Part shown: piece after piece, positions 28,828 through 39,477 of the stretch
Numbering within the stretch: the first letter of the stretch is position 1
How the letters are laid out: every line of letters starts with the position of its first letter
Origin: Leucosporidium creatinivorum
Taxonomy: Eukaryota; Basidiomycota; Microbotryomycetes; Leucosporidiales; Leucosporidiaceae
DNA: 64,000 nt
NCBI GenBank assembly: GCA_001600635.1
Contig: BCKL01000043.1
Span: 48,671 to 112,670, forward strand
Direction of reading: 5' to 3'
The notes under the pieces: generated by a model
Seen by the model: the letters and a program-made list of their open reading frames with translations, nothing else
Told to the model about the DNA's origin: nothing
The model's database searches: none
Made by a program: the position numbers and the translations under genes

Positions 28828-31800
28828 TCAAGCCTCAGCGCCCTCAACATCGACATCCATCTTCTGCTCCTCGGCCTTGACTGCACCGTTCAACTCGGCT
28901 TGCACTCCCTCTCCAATCGTATCGGCGTCGACCATGGAGCTATCGGTTCCGACGGGCTTGACATCGGCGGCGGCGGAGGAGGTGGCGAGGTCGAGGGAAG
29001 TGGGGAGGTCCTTGATGGAGGACTCAGTGTCGGCGGGAGCGGGAGGAGGGAGATGACCGTTGGCGGCGGGGATGGACTCGTCGTCGTCGATGACCTTAAG
29101 CTGCTTGGCCTCGGGGTCGTTCTTGACGAGGTCGTTGGCGGCATGAGGGTCGGCGGAGGCGAGCGACTCCTCACTGGCGAGAGGAAGTGGCGGCAGCGCC
29201 TCTGCATCGAGCGCTCCCTCATAAACGGCGCCCTCGTCTCCCTCCTCCTCGCCCGATCCACCACGCTTCATCTGGACCCTCGAGCTCCTCCTCTCTCCCT
29301 TCCACTCGACCTCCTCCCTCAACCTACTAGCTTGCCTCCTCCCACTTCCCCCAGGCGTACCCCTCCCCACCCCACTCGCAGGCGTACTAACCCCACTACC
29401 GTTCTCCTCCTCCGTCGCCCATCCCTCCGCCTCACTCTCGACAGCTCCCCTCCCCCTCTTCCTCGGCGTCGTCGTCGTCGCCTCCTCACTCGCCGGAGCG
29501 CCCTCCGCCCCTCCCCCTTCGTAAACATAATCGACTTGACGCGATTGGGTGCGAAGACGAGTCGAACGAGCGCCGGTGGAGTACGAGTGGCCGGAACCGT
29601 AGGGGTCGAACTTGGCCAGTTGCTTGGCCACGCGGTGGTCCTTGTTGTTGGCGCGGTCGGCGGCGCGGGTGCGCTTGGTGTGGATGGCGTCGAGGGCCTG
29701 ATGATGTCGGAGGAGGGGGGAAGGGAAGAGGAGCGAGAGGTCGAGGAAGCGGGAGGAGACGAGCGCCGAGAGTGGTGAGAGCGAGCACGTCGGGTGAGGA
29801 GGATGGGAAAGAGAGAGAGAGAGAGAGGGGAGAGTCAGCGCTCCACTCACCTACTACGCTCATCGCCGAGTCCCTGAAACGCACCTTCTCATTCGCCAAC
29901 ACGGCCGGCCAGTCCTCCTCCAAGTTAGCCCTCAACAGCTGCTCCTGACTCATCTCCTCGACATTCTTGCCCTTGCCCCTTCCCCTGGCCTTGGGCTTGG
30001 CCGCCCCCTGCGGACTACTCGCCACACTGGCCGCCGCGGCAGCAGCAGCAGCAGCCTGTTGCTGAGCCTTCTTTCCTCCCGCCGCCGCCGCCTGCTGCTG
30101 CGCCTGAGCCTGCGCCACGGCCGCCGCCTTCTGCTGCTGGATCAGAGCCCACTGCTCCCTATCCGGTTCAGGGAGGTCCTCGATCAACCGAGCATAGCCG
30201 TCGGCCGAGGCGTTGATGGCGGTCCAGGTGGCCTCCTTTTTGAAGGGGTTGGACGAGGCGTAGAGGCGTGGAGTGTCGTCCAGGTGCCAGATGGAGCGGC
30301 GACCGTATTTGCCGACTTTTTCGATGACGAGGGGGTTGACGAGCGGCTCGCGTTTGGAGACGCGTTGCTTGCCGCTGTGGGTGGTGTTGGAGAGGGGAGA
30401 GAGGGCGGTGGAGTTGGAGAGGGGAAGGGAAGAGCGAGGAAGGAGAGTGAATAGTCAGCAGTCGAGCAGTGAGCGACGAGCGGAGCGCCGAGCCGAGCAG
30501 CAACTCACAGGTCGTAGTGGAGGTCGATCAACGAGCGAACGTGGTGCGAGTGCATGAGCTGGTAGTCGACCATCTGGCGAAGGAGGTGGATCTGTGTGGA
30601 ACAGCGCGAGTCAGCCTCTGCTCTCCACTTCCTCACTGGTCGCCGAATCAGACTGACCTTATCCTCCCACTTGAGCAACCAAAACTCCTGCTCCTTCTCA
30701 CTGCCACTCTTGACTCCAACCCTCTTGAGCAAGTTATACTCCCACTCAAACCCTCCCCGATTGAACGTCAACAACCTCTTGTTAACGAACCTAACGAGCC
30801 AGGAGAACCAATCCCTCCTGCCGTGCGAGTTCTCAAACTCGGGGAGGTAGAGGTTGCCCTCAAAGACTTTGATGATCTCGACGAGAAGGGGCGAGGCGGT
30901 GGGGATGGGCTCGTGGAGGAATGGGTCTTCTTCTTCTTCGAGGAGGTCCTCGGGCGCCGTCGCGGGGGTAGCGACGGCGGTAGAGTCGGCGGGGACGATC
31001 GAGTCGGCAGCGACAGAGTCGGCGTTATCCTCTCCCTCGGTGTTGTCGGCCGTAGCAGTCGCCGCCGCAGGGGTGGAAGGGACGGACCCATCCTCCTCCT
31101 CTCCCTCCTTGCCAAAGATGGAGATCCCCCCATCATCATGGTCCATCTCGCTCATCTTTGGTGGCGGCCTGGCGAGGTAGGAGCCATATTGGTTGGCGTA
31201 GCCGTAGAGACGAGGGGGTGGGGCCACTTTGGCGATCTTGGAGCCGGGGGGAGGAGACGAGTCGACCAGAGCGGATTCGAAGGAGGTGACGTCGGTCAGG
31301 AGGGATTGGGGGGTCGCGACGGAGCGGAGTTCGGTGAATTTGGTGATGAAGGCGTAGACGTACTGGTGGAGGAGGAGAAGAGGGCGTCAGCGAATGTGAT
31401 CTGGCTGAGACAAGGGCAGATGCTTGAGGGACCGATGATGAGGCAGTACAGAGCATCCAAGCTCTCGCGAACGAAGAGCCTAGTCTACTCTGACATGCTG
31501 CATCGTCCGCCCTCCAGCCCATCACCTGAGCGCCCCAAATCAACGACGCCGACGCGGGTCGCTGTTGAGCTCGGTGCTGAGCGGACAAGCCCGAAGGAGA
31601 GTATCAAGCAAAGCCTACTCTGCACCAGAGCAAGCTTGAACTCGAATCCCACGTCGTCCCAGCCGCCCAGCTCCCCACCCCGAGCCGAGCTCCAAGCAAC
31701 GAGCGTCAAACGCGTGCTGCCCCATCTTGCTCGTTCAGAGCTCCTTCTGTAGCTCTACAGCTCGCCCAAAGGCTGCGCTAGGGGCTCTAGCATTCTGTAC

Positions 31801-32142
31801 CTCAAAGTGCACCACTGCTGCTCCCTACCGAGCCCCAGCCGAGCAGCTCTTCCCGACCCAAGAAAGCGAGCGAGGACAGGCGAGAGCTCGACGACTTACA
31901 GCTACTTCCCAGTTACTAGTAACACCCTCAGTAACCTCTTCCTCAAAGACATGCTGGGGTTCCTCCTTGACGGGTACAGCAGCGCTAGCACTGGCAGTCG
32001 AGGACAGTTTCTTGCCCGCACCTCGAGGCAACGACGAGCGAGTCGAAGCTTGAGGGAGGGGAGGGGCAGCGGAAGAGGTGGTAGAAGGGGCGGGGGGAGC
32101 AGCGCCGGTGGCTTGGATTGGGAAGGGTGGTACGGCTGACAT
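28828..32142 (-). CDS. DDT/WHIM-like chromatin-remodelling accessory protein
   Basis: Five exons: 31900-32142, 31362-31658 continuing to 30658 (exon 2 is 30658-31362), 30509-30591, 29885-30374 and 28828-29697, giving 796 aa; exon 1 is 31900-32142. NWEVAYVYAFITKFTEL at the exon 1/2 junction looks like the start of a DDT domain. Further on, LLVEIIKVFEGNLYL and, around residues 300-420, VEKVGKYGRRSIWHL and NPFKKEATWTAI resemble the WHIM motifs that accompany DDT in ISWI-type subunits such as Itc1, Rsf1 and BAZ. The middle has an Ala/Gln-rich, basic stretch and the C-terminus is acidic and Ser-rich. The likely role is binding of an ISWI ATPase and linker DNA in the nucleus. Intron 1 is 537 nt or less, unusually long. 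The gene structure is well supported by frame; the family call is tentative, and a RSC-type subunit is an alternative. Confidence 0.6.
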
Positions 32143-32654
32143 GTTAAGGTACAGCCAGATGAGGTGAGAAGACGACGAGGACCACGCTGGAAAAAACGAA
32201 AGCTGGGCGAGGGGAGGAGCGCGTCGGAGTGGTGAAATTCGAGTAAGAAACCGAGCTGTATTCGGCGATTAGAGTTCTGGGAATTGCTTGTAGAGCGTTT
32301 CGAGCCTCAAGATCAAGTCGTCGAGATGCTACAGGTGAGCTCTCAATTAGAGGAGCATCTTTCGTATTTCAATTCCCCTCAAGCCGCGCCGAACAACCCT
32401 CGGCGCCGAAGCTGATTGCCCGCTCGGTGTGAGCCTAAGCCGCCAGCTGAGAAGGTACGGGCCTTTCCAGCTCGCCTCCAAAATATCGCTGCTTACCTCT
32501 CGAGAGGGTGGGGCTCGCTCAGAGCTTCCCCTAGAGTCTCTCATCCAAAACCTTTCGGCGAACCTCTCCCGCTCGTCTCCCGCTCTCCCTTTCTCGCTGG
32601 AGACAAGATACAGACCAGTCCATTTCCCACGCCAATGCAAGCCATCTACCCGGA
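32143..32654. other. Spacer between DDT-like gene and coatomer epsilon
   Basis: This 512-nt spacer lies between two minus-strand genes: upstream of the DDT-like start and downstream of the coatomer stop. A short A-rich patch near 32188 is the only notable point. Confidence 0.5.
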
Positions 32655-35493
32655 TCAAGCCGCAATCCCAAACTTTGCCGCCGCGACATCAAACGCCAAC
32701 TCCTTCTCGGCGAGGTCGACGAGGAAAGGATGGAGCGGCTCGGTTTGCTGGAGCTTACTGTGTAGTGCGAAGGGCGGGGTCAGCTGTCTCGTCCCTCAGC
32801 TATCCACTCCACGCTCTCTCTGAGCTCGAGATTCTCGGGCGAAGGTGGGCGAGGAAGGGAGGGAGAGGGGAGCAGAGGCAAGAGAGACACGAGAACGCAC
32901 GCGAAAGCTCCCTCGGCAGTCAGTGGCTCAGTCTCACTCCCGGGTTGAGGGGTGTAGTAACGAGCGAGGGCGACAAAGTTGGCCAAGGTGGTCGGGTGGG
33001 AGGGGTTCTGCTCGGCGTCCCATCGTGGTCAACTACTGCTCAGGCTTGGAGGACCGGCAAGAGAAGTAAGGTAGAGCGAGCGGAACTGACCATCTCCAAC
33101 CCCTCCACCGCCGCCTGCACGGCCTCCTCCCACCGCCCTTGCGCCGCCTGGGCCACGCTAACCCCAGCAAGCGTAGCCTCCCCCCTCCCTCCCTGCATCC
33201 CTTTAATCTCCTCATAAACATAGTACGCCTGCTCGTATTTCGATCGAGGGCCGGTGGCGAGGTTGGACCGGGCTGTGAGGAGTTGAGAGAGGAGAGAGTC
33301 GGAGGTGAAGGCGGTGGTTTGCGGAGAGGTGAGCAGGGCGGTGGAGAAGGGGCTTTGGGAAAGGGAGATGTAGAGGTGGGAGAGGAGGCCGAGGCTTGAT
33401 CATCGTTCCATAGGGTCAGCGCCGGCGGTGAAGAGCGAGCGAGCGAAGACAACTGACCACTCCTGATCCTCCCCCAATTCAACAGCCTCCCTCAGCACCT
33501 CAACCCCTTCCTCCCTCCTCTCCTCTCCCTCCAAGATCCAAACAGTCCCCACCACACCCCTAACAAACCTGCCCTCCTCACCCTCCTTCAAACCCTGCTC
33601 CCCAAGTTCCGCCATCAGCTCCTCCAACTCTCCTACCGCTTCCTCCTTCTCCCCTCCCAAGTATGTGGCCAGGGAAGTGAGGGCGCGGGTGTCGAGCGTA
33701 GGTGGGAGGGAGAGGAGGAGCTGCTGGGCCTGGGAGAGGGAGGGAGGGGAGAGCGCGAGGTGGGAGCGAGAGGCGTAGAGGGTTAGGAGGGGGGAGGGGG
33801 AGGGGAGCGCGGAGTAGGCGGAGAGGGCAGAGCGGTAGGAGCCTGTTTGAGGAGAGTGGGGGATGTTAGCGAGGGCTCAACAGACTCCAACGATAGCATC
33901 GAGCTTCGGCGCCGAGACGGGCTCGGCTCATCTCGGCGCGCGAGGAGTAGCCCGTTGGCGCTGCTGGGGAGACGCATACAGTGTGTTATACTGGGCGTTC
34001 TGTGCGTAGGGTCGCCTCATGAAGAGCTAGCGACCCTCACCCGCCCTCTCGTCGTGAAGGGGCAAACAAGGCTCGATCGGCGCGAGAGACGAGTCTTGCG
34101 CTGTGCGAGAGTTGAGCAAGCGTACATCACTACACGCTTTACGACTTCCTTAGGATCACTCCCGGCCTCCATGCCACCACACAGAGGGCGAAGAAGCGCG
34201 TTGCGAGGCTCGTTAGCGTGTCCTGCCGCTTGCAGCTGCCTGCGAGTGGCGAGGTACAGAAGCGCTGTAGAGTGAGAATGATGGTACAGCATCCACCCTC
34301 ATGCATACCCGCACGCCAGCCACTGTCCCTGCAGAGCCAGCGCGCAAGGTCTTGGAGAGCGTGTGCGTGTCCCGCCTAGCCTCCGCTGCTCGGTCTCGAG
34401 CAGAGCACGCTGTAGCAAGCCAATAAGCGCAAATGACGACACCACCAAGGCGAGCCTCCCTCACAGCCCTTGTGCAAGAGGACGACAAGCCAGAGACGTG
34501 GTCGACGCGCTTGCCCTCGTTAGAGGTGTTCTGCCTTCTCAGCTGGTCCAGCAGCAGCAGCGATACCAGCAAGTACACGCTGCACCTGATCCAGCAGCGA
34601 GGGCTCAGCGGAAGACAAGGTATTGACCGAGCTTCGGCGCCGCGCCGAGATGAGCTTGAGCTCGTCCTGGCGCGCGAGGAATCTGTCCTCCGTGCTGCTG
34701 AAGATTTACGACAGCGCTCGGAAGGGAGCACATGCTGTTGCTGGGCGCGAAGGACTTACACGACTGCACTGATCAACCCTCGCCCGTCCCTGCTCGGCAA
34801 GGGCAGTCAAGGCTCGTTCGGCGACGGTGACAGGCCTCGCGCTGCGAAAAGGAAGGAATGCCAGATCGCTACAGGTCTTCCACGAACACGAAATCGCACT
34901 CGCTCTCCATGCCATCGGCAGAGCGGGCGAAGCGCGTCTCATGGCTCGTCGAGGCCCGCCGCTGCCTGTCATCTGCAAGCTACTTGAGTAGTAAAGGACA
35001 GCTCTGTGACACTGCACATCTGCTTCGAATGCACCTGCACGCCAGCCATTGTCTCTACAGAGCCAGCGCGCAAGAGTCTGGAGCCGTGTGCGTGTCCTCC
35101 CTGGCTCTCGAGCTCTGGCTGCAGCAGAGGAAGGTGCAGCAAGCCAGCAAGTATAACGCGTTACGATCCCACCAAGGCAAGCTTCCCCTACAGCCCTTGG
35201 CTGCAAGAGAACGACAAGCCAGAGGACGTGGTCGACGCGCTTGCCATCGCTCGAGCTGTTCTGCTGCCGGTAGCTCATCAGGCTGCAACGCAATCCGAGA
35301 GGAGCCGGTCAAGGGTTGCACCTCATCCAACCCCGCTGAACGAAGCACCAGCCCGATCTGCCTTGCTCTCGCTGCTCGTCCAGCTCCTTCAACGCTGCCC
35401 CTCGTCCCGCTGCTTCCGCGCCAGCTGTAGTCCTGTACGATGCAACGTACCGTTCTGAAATAAGTTGATGATATGGTAATCCGAATCGTCCAT
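32655..35493 (-). CDS. SEC28: Coatomer subunit epsilon (epsilon-COP)
   Basis: Five exons: 35451-35493, 33458-33842, 33091-33394, 32901-33007 and 32655-32757, giving 313 aa against about 300 in the family. The start MDDSDYHIINLFQNG joins SYRSALSAYSALP, matching the conserved DELF-V-N-FY-G-Y opening. TPR-like helices follow: LATYLGGEKEEAVGELEEL, ECLGLLSHLYISLSQ, YEQAYYVYEEIKGM, QAAQGRWEEAVQAAVEG and HPTTLANFVALARYY. The end, HPFLVDLAEKELAFD, is also typical. The protein stabilises alpha-COP in the COPI coat on Golgi-derived vesicles. Exon 1 was chosen because its 14 codons restore both phase and the conserved N-terminus; no other start in the intervening DNA does so. The result is a 1,608-nt first intron filled with repeats, far from the roughly 60-nt norm here. 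Confidence 0.9.
33843..35450 (-). other. Giant repeat-filled intron 1 of coatomer epsilon
   Basis: The donor at 35450 reads GTACGT and the acceptor ends in CAAACAG at 33843. The interior has the base texture of the dispersed intergenic repeats and contains a direct duplication, roughly 34190-34550 against 34925-35275 (offset about 730). For example, 'tggtcgacgcgcttgcc' occurs at 34499 and 35229, and 'gcacgccagcca' at 34311 and 35037. No gene was recognised inside. Confidence 0.75.
34190..35275. repeat. Direct repeat pair inside the coatomer epsilon intron
   Basis: Two units of about 350 bp, near 34190-34550 and 34925-35275, share many blocks at an offset of 725-735 bp with perhaps 75-80% identity by eye. 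Shared blocks include the 'gccagcgcgcaag' word and the 'gacaagccagag-acgtggtcgacgcgcttgcc' stretch. Between them lies unmatched sequence. Confidence 0.65.
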
Positions 35494-37166
35494 TCTAATC
35501 GTCGAGTTGTAGCGAAGTCGAGTGATTTGGCAGAGTCCAAGCCCCGACTTCGACGCGAGCGAGGGTTGGAAGCGACCAAATCTGCTTGTTTTCTCTGTCG
35601 ACTCGTTGCAGGACTGCAAGGGTACAGGTGAGTAGCAGGATGCGAGGGCTAGCTACCTGGGCTGGTAGGGAAGGGGAGGGATGATGAGCTGCAGCGCCAG
35701 GCCAGCGAGCAGTGGGGAGGGAGCTCTTGCGGTCTCTCTTGGTGGCTCGATGGGCTGCAGAGGGGGTTGCTAACATCTCCAGCTGCTAGCTGCAAGGTTG
35801 CAATGCGCCTGGTTGGAAGATTGGGCTACAGCTTCAGCTCTCGTCGACTCAGCAGCGCGCGACGAGTGTGGGGCGAGCAGGTCTTGGGCTCGTCGTCGCG
35901 CTTAGAGTCGACGAGATTGATGAGCTCTTGCTGCCGCTGTTGCTGGTGTAGCTCGCTATCAGACCCCGAGGCTACGGCAGCTGGAGCTAGCTCGCGCGGG
36001 AGGTCTCCGCTCTCCGGTCTCTCCTCAGTGCGACGAGGGGCTTGGGCGGTTTTGCTCCTGGTGTCGATCTCGGTCGACCCATCTACCGACGTGCTGCATC
36101 GGCCACGGTTAGGGAGCGGAACAGAGGAGCAGAGGAGAGGCGGTCGCTCGGCTTTCGCCTTCGCTCGCTCGTCTGCAGCGCAGACGAGTACGGAGAGCTT
36201 GTTGCGGCGATCGAAGTCTCTCTAGCTGTGCTCAATATTTGCGCAGCTTGAGTCTGATGGTAGGGAACGCGCAGCCAGCAGCGTCTCAGCTCGCCGTACG
36301 CGCCGAGCATGATAGCGCTCCGCCATCATACTCGGACGCTTTGAGGTGAAAGTCAGGAGGTCTGCGGTCCACGCATAGATTGAAGCTCCTGCACCCTTCC
36401 GTGAAAGCTGTGTCGAGCAGCTCGAAAGGATGAAGGGCGCCGAGCGAGATGTCTGCGCCGACCTCGAGCGCCGATGTGCTACGCTCCAGACAGTGCTGAT
36501 CGAGGATCTCTCCGCTCTTGCTCGTCTCTCTCGCCTCTCAGCACAGACGCTCGCGTCGCCGCGACGAGCCGTGGACGACAGCCGAATCAACGTCGCTCGC
36601 CGAGTCCGGTGGGGCTTGGTGGGTGCGCTGTTGGCAGCGTGGTCCTCGACTGTGAAAACCGTAGTCTGATACTCGATGTACTTCTGAGGAGCTGTAGTTC
36701 ACCGCCAGCGTAACAGCGCGAGAAAGCCAGCGCCGAGCGAGGACCAGGTAGTCTTTCGCGCGGTGTGGCTTCGTCTTGCGCAATCCCGCTGCTGAAGGCC
36801 GTGATCATACGCTACGTCTGATCCGGCTCGCAAGTCGCCAGGGTTGGCTGTTCAGCATTGCCGTCTAGGCACTCTTGAGCGGCTCGGCGTCGCTGGAGAG
36901 GCGTAGTAAGAGATTCCGCCGCGCTGGCATCGAGGGCTTTCCTAGGTTGCCTCCTCGCCCTGCAGATAGCTTCATCCCGCATGCATGGCGTCGATTGAGT
37001 CGCACTGTGTTGTCTGAAGGGAGCGCCGAGCCTTTCCCTTCGACTTCGCTACGTCTGGTCGTTAACGTCGTCTGCACCAGCGCCGCAAGCCAGCACATCT
37101 AGCCTTTCTCGCTGCTCAACTCTTGCAGACCACTCTGCTGACCCACACCATCGTTCCCCTAACAGC
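35494..37166. other. Divergent spacer coatomer epsilon / Nudix gene
   Basis: No gene was recognised in these 1.67 kb. It should contain the promoters of both flanking genes. Open frames such as 35767-36225 lack any recognisable domain. The sequence is rich in GCTACAG and CTCGGCG words, as in other repeat-derived spacers. Confidence 0.5.
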
Positions 37167-39278
37167 ATGTCCACCCCCTCCACCCGCTCTGCCTCGCCCG
37201 CTCGCCCTCCCTCACCTTCACAACTCTACCCACCAACTCGCGTCCTCCCCCTTCCCGAAGGAACGACCACTCTCCTACCCCTTATCGAAGCATGCGATAA
37301 CCTCGTCCTTCCTACTGGACCTTGGGAGGCTGAGGATTGTCGAAAGCGCTGGGAAGCGCAGAAGGGAGGGGAGAGGGGGAGGACTATGGTTATGAGCGCA
37401 GCGGAGGGGAGTGCTCTCGATGATGATGACAGGGAGGAGGAGGAGGCTGTGAGCCCAGAGGACGAGTTCCTCGTACCCTTCTTTGTCGAATTGCCCTTCT
37501 CCACCGCTACCGCTCCTCCCGCCTCTCTCTCCCGTCGCTCCTCCTCATCCGCCTCCAACTCGGGACGACCGACCTTCTCACCCCTCACACCCCTGAGCAA
37601 CTCTATCGCGCCCGAGAGCGAGGGCAAGGAGCAGAGCAGCACGGAGAAGCCTCAGCCGATTGGGTTCTTGAGGCTCGAGATCGTCAAGGCTTTGGTTGAG
37701 GATCAGCGGAAGATGATCGCCATGGTTCGTCCCTATTCTTCGTCCTTTGTCGCCTCCAGCTCGCTTACCCTCGCCCTCCTCCCCGACCGAACAGAACTGC
37801 ACCCCACCCTGGTCCTTCCTCCCTCCCCTCTCCTTCCCACCTCCCACACGCCGATCCTCCCGTTCCTACTCCCGCCGAAACAGCGCCTCCGCCACCCCCG
37901 CTACGCCTGGTACTCCCTCGCCCACCATCTCTCGGCGCGGGAGCTCGACTGCCCCCTCCTCCTCGAACCCGAATGGAGGACGGCCGGAATTGGAGCAAGC
38001 GCTCGAGGGCTTGAGCATAACTGGGGGAGTGGGGACGGGGGAGCAGTGGAGGGGGGTTTATGCGGTGGGGTTTTCGGAGGGAGTGAATGGCGAGGGAAGG
38101 GAAGCGAGGAGGGAACAGATTGATCGGGTTGTGAGGGGGTGGAAGGCGCAGGGATTGTTCAAGGAGGTGTTGGGAGGTGAGTTGGTCCTTCCTTCCTGTG
38201 CTGGTGACGAGGTGAAGAGCGAAGCGAGATGCTCGGCGCCTAGCTCGAGCTCACGATTCGAAAACCTCGCTGACTCGCCCTCGCTCTCCGAATCGCCTAC
38301 AGGATGGCGTGACGAGGAGTACGACATCTATGGACCTCCTTCATCCGCTCCTCCTCCCTCTTCCTCCGCCGACTCGCCCTCTGCCTCGGCTCCTCCTTCA
38401 CCTCGCTCCAACGTCGCCTTCTCGATGGAGCGGTCTGCCTGCGCATTGTTCGGCGTCGCGACGTTTGGAGTGCACATGACTGGTGAGTTGCGCGGCGAGA
38501 AGAGCGGACATCGACGGGAGGGGGCGAGACAGAGGCTGATCAGCGCTTGCTCGCCGAACAGCCTATATCGAGGAGGAGGGACAGCCGCTCAGGTTCTGGG
38601 TGCCGAGGAGGTCGGCTACGAAGCAAACGTGAGTCCTGCTTACCTTCCTCTCCATTCACCTCTCGCATCTTCTCCCGTCCCTGCTTCTCCGCCCTCGTCG
38701 AGTCGAGCTGACCATATCGCTGCCGCCCATCCTCCCCACCACAGCTGGCCCTCCTACCTCGACAACACCGTCGCCGGCGGTATCTCCTCCGGCAGCACCC
38801 CCTACTCCACCATCCTCCGCGAAGCCATCGAGGAAGCCTCACTCCCTCCCTCCTTCGTCGCCTCCCGCATCCACGGCTCCTCGGTCCTCGTCTACAACTA
38901 CCGCACTGACGGTGGATGGTTGCAGCCGGAGGTGCAGTACGTCTATGATCTGAGGATGGATGCTGGTGCGGAGGCGGTCAGGCCGGGGGTCAATGATGGA
39001 GAGGTTCAGGAGTTCATGTTGATGGAGATGGGCGAGGTGGTGAAGAGGATGGACAAGGGAGAGTTCAAGCCCAATTGTGCGATTGTACGTCTCTCAGCTC
39101 TTCGCAGGCTCGACCTCTCTTCGCCGAGTCGTTCCGCTGACTCTCCGCGCTCGCCGTTGAACAGGTTCTCCTCGACTTCTTCCTCCGACACGGCTACCTC
39201 ACTCCCGAGAGCGATAGTCGCTTCCTCGAGGTGGCAATGAGGCTGAGGAGGACATTGGCGCTGCCCGGACCTGCATGA
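37167..39278 (+). CDS. Nudix hydrolase, DUF4743 (YJR142W-like)
   Basis: Six exons: 37167-37724, 37795-38176, 38303-38482, 38562-38628, 38745-39084 and 39165-39278, giving 546 aa. After a long low-complexity N-terminal half, the family core reads QWRGVYAVGFSEG, ALFGVATFGVHMTAYIEEE and [20 protein letters not shown]. The Nudix box follows: DNTVAGGISSGSTPYSTILR then EAIEEA. The C-terminus includes LQPEVQYVYDLRM, CAIVLLDFFLRHGYLTPES. Members of this family (Nudix next to a DUF4743 domain, related to plant NUDT20/24 and yeast YJR142W) act on damaged thiamine diphosphates; that activity is known for the family, not shown here. The upstream acidic insert DDDDREEEE is unusual. Each exon joins in phase. 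The convergent NudE gene ends 199 nt away. Confidence 0.88.
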
Positions 39279-39477
39279 GCGAGCGAGGAGGGCGACGAGC
39301 GGAAGCAGAGGTGCATAGAAGGGTGTCTCGTATCACATTAGCCGTTCTGAGCATCTACTGTTACCCCCATTGTCGCGTTTGACCTCAGTGAGCGCCAGAG
39401 CTTCGCCAGTCTGCTTCGCTCGCCGAGCCTCGAACTGCGAAAAGAGCACTTCATCGCGCTAACTCTATAGCTAATCA

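Noticed and set aside
28480-29778. 432-codon plus-strand open frame
   Set aside because: It runs antisense to the last exon of the DDT-like gene; long open antisense frames are expected in GC-rich coding DNA.
30469-31752. 427-codon plus-strand open frame
   Set aside because: It covers exons and introns of the DDT-like gene in antisense and ignores its clear splice structure.
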